Below are positions 5,814 through 6,345 of a stretch of 6,345 nucleotides of DNA, one piece after another; position 1 is the first letter of the stretch; each line of letters opens with the position of its first letter. This DNA comes from Opitutaceae bacterium. GTDB taxonomy: Bacteria; Verrucomicrobiota; Verrucomicrobiia; Opitutales; Opitutaceae. Both the position numbers and the translations under genes were made by a program. The stretch is from contig JAESUN010000216.1 of assembly GCA_016763045.1 (NCBI GenBank), forward strand, positions 1-6,345. The letters are read 5' to 3'. Below the pieces are notes generated by a model that did no database searches, was not told the DNA's origin, and saw nothing but the letters and a program-made list of their open reading frames with translations.

Positions 5814-6345
5814 ATGAAGAACCTTATTCGCTATAGTTTGCTTGTCTGCGCCCCACTGTTCCTGGCATTTGGATGCAGCACAACTTCAACCATCAACAGC
5901 GTAGCCAAGGATGGCGAAGATTTTTCTGAATACTCGACCTATGCCTTCACGAATAAAGATAGAGCGAGAACCGTTCCGGGCGTGAATCCCGCAGAACTCA
6001 TGTGGATTCCTCCGATTGTGAAAGAGGAGCTTAGTCGTTTGGGTTATCGGGAAGTACCTGTGGAGCAAGCAGACATGCTGGTATCCATCGAAACAGAAAT
6101 TACCGGCGGACGTGAAAAGGGCGGATTTTCCATCGGTTTCGGAACGGGAAGCTACAGTCGCTCAGGTGGAAGCAGTGTTGGAGTAAGCACCGGACCAATG
6201 GGTGCAGGCTATATCGAACAAAGCACGCTCTCCATTCGGGTCACAGAACCGGGAACTGAAGAGCTTCTTTGGGTGGGTTGGATCGATAAGTTGGAAAACA
6301 ATAAATTAGATCAGGCCGAATTCACCAACAGAGTTCAGCAAATCA
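5814..6345 (+). CDS. DUF4136-like outer-membrane lipoprotein, 3' end cut by the window
   Basis: Translation from the ATG at 5814 runs open to the window edge, giving 177 residues. The N-terminus is a lipoprotein signal peptide: MKNLIR, a hydrophobic stretch (8-19) and the lipobox AFGC with C21 as the lipidated residue. S22 after the Cys fits outer-membrane sorting by the E. coli rule. The rest follows the DUF4136 pattern: DFSEYSTYAF (36-45), a helix with VKEELSRLGYRE (69-80), QADMLVSIE (85-93), a Gly/Ser-rich stretch (98-132), a beta strand with TLSIRV (138-143) and ELLWVGW (150-156). By comparison with that family only a short C-terminal piece, probably 10-30 residues, is missing. The function of DUF4136 proteins is unknown to me. 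The gene begins 10 bases after kamA and is probably co-transcribed with it. No Shine-Dalgarno is visible in that gap. Confidence 0.85.
   Translation, partial: MKNLIRYSLLVCAPLFLAFGCSTTSTINSVAKDGEDFSEYSTYAFTNKDRARTVPGVNPAELMWIPPIVKEELSRLGYREVPVEQADMLVSIETEITGGREKGGFSIGFGTGSYSRSGGSSVGVSTGPMGAGYIEQSTLSIRVTEPGTEELLWVGWIDKLENNKLDQAEFTNRVQQI

Noticed and set aside
1..6345. Mobile element, CRISPR array, tRNA, rRNA or riboswitch
   Set aside because: No transposase or integrase, no regularly spaced repeats, no tRNA-like cloverleaf and no long structured leader was seen; intergenic gaps are all under 140 bases.

Overview
The window reads as ordinary chromosomal DNA of a Gram-negative bacterium: roughly half G+C, tightly packed, with no mobile element, tRNA, rRNA or CRISPR array. 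A CMP-Kdo synthetase (kdsB) implies lipopolysaccharide. A lipoprotein with a type II signal peptide agrees with an outer membrane. The HPr protein carries both the catalytic His and the regulatory Ser, and resembles, from memory, HPr proteins of regulatory rather than sugar-transporting PTS systems. With the lysine 2,3-aminomutase and the scarcity of Shine-Dalgarno sequences, this would suit a PVC-group bacterium such as Verrucomicrobiota (Opitutae-like). That placement is inference from general family knowledge and was not searched.

Layout. On the minus strand, an HPr gene (2441-2142) is followed after 62 bases by a large GTG-started metallophosphoesterase gene (2079-7), probably as one transcript. 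Divergently, across 137 bases, kdsB runs on the plus strand (2579-3331). It converges on carA (minus, 4511-3345) with only 13 bases between the stop codons. That gap holds a hairpin plus T-run that probably ends kdsB transcription and overlaps the carA stop codon. Across a 116-base divergent region, a lysine 2,3-aminomutase gene kamA (4628-5803) is followed after 10 bases by a DUF4136-type lipoprotein gene (5814 onward), which is cut by the window edge.

Function. Four genes have clear jobs: activation of Kdo for LPS (kdsB), the glutaminase subunit of carbamoyl-phosphate synthetase (carA), beta-lysine formation (kamA), and a phosphocarrier or regulator (HPr). The phosphoesterase has an intact N-terminal metal site and a long C-terminal half of unknown function whose alternating strand/helix pattern hints at a degenerate (beta/alpha) barrel; it is the least explained coding sequence here. 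I found no clear multi-gene novel system. The points most worth a second look are that C-terminal half, the dyad upstream of HPr, the HPr/kdsB adjacency, the kamA-lipoprotein pairing and the missing ribosome binding sites.
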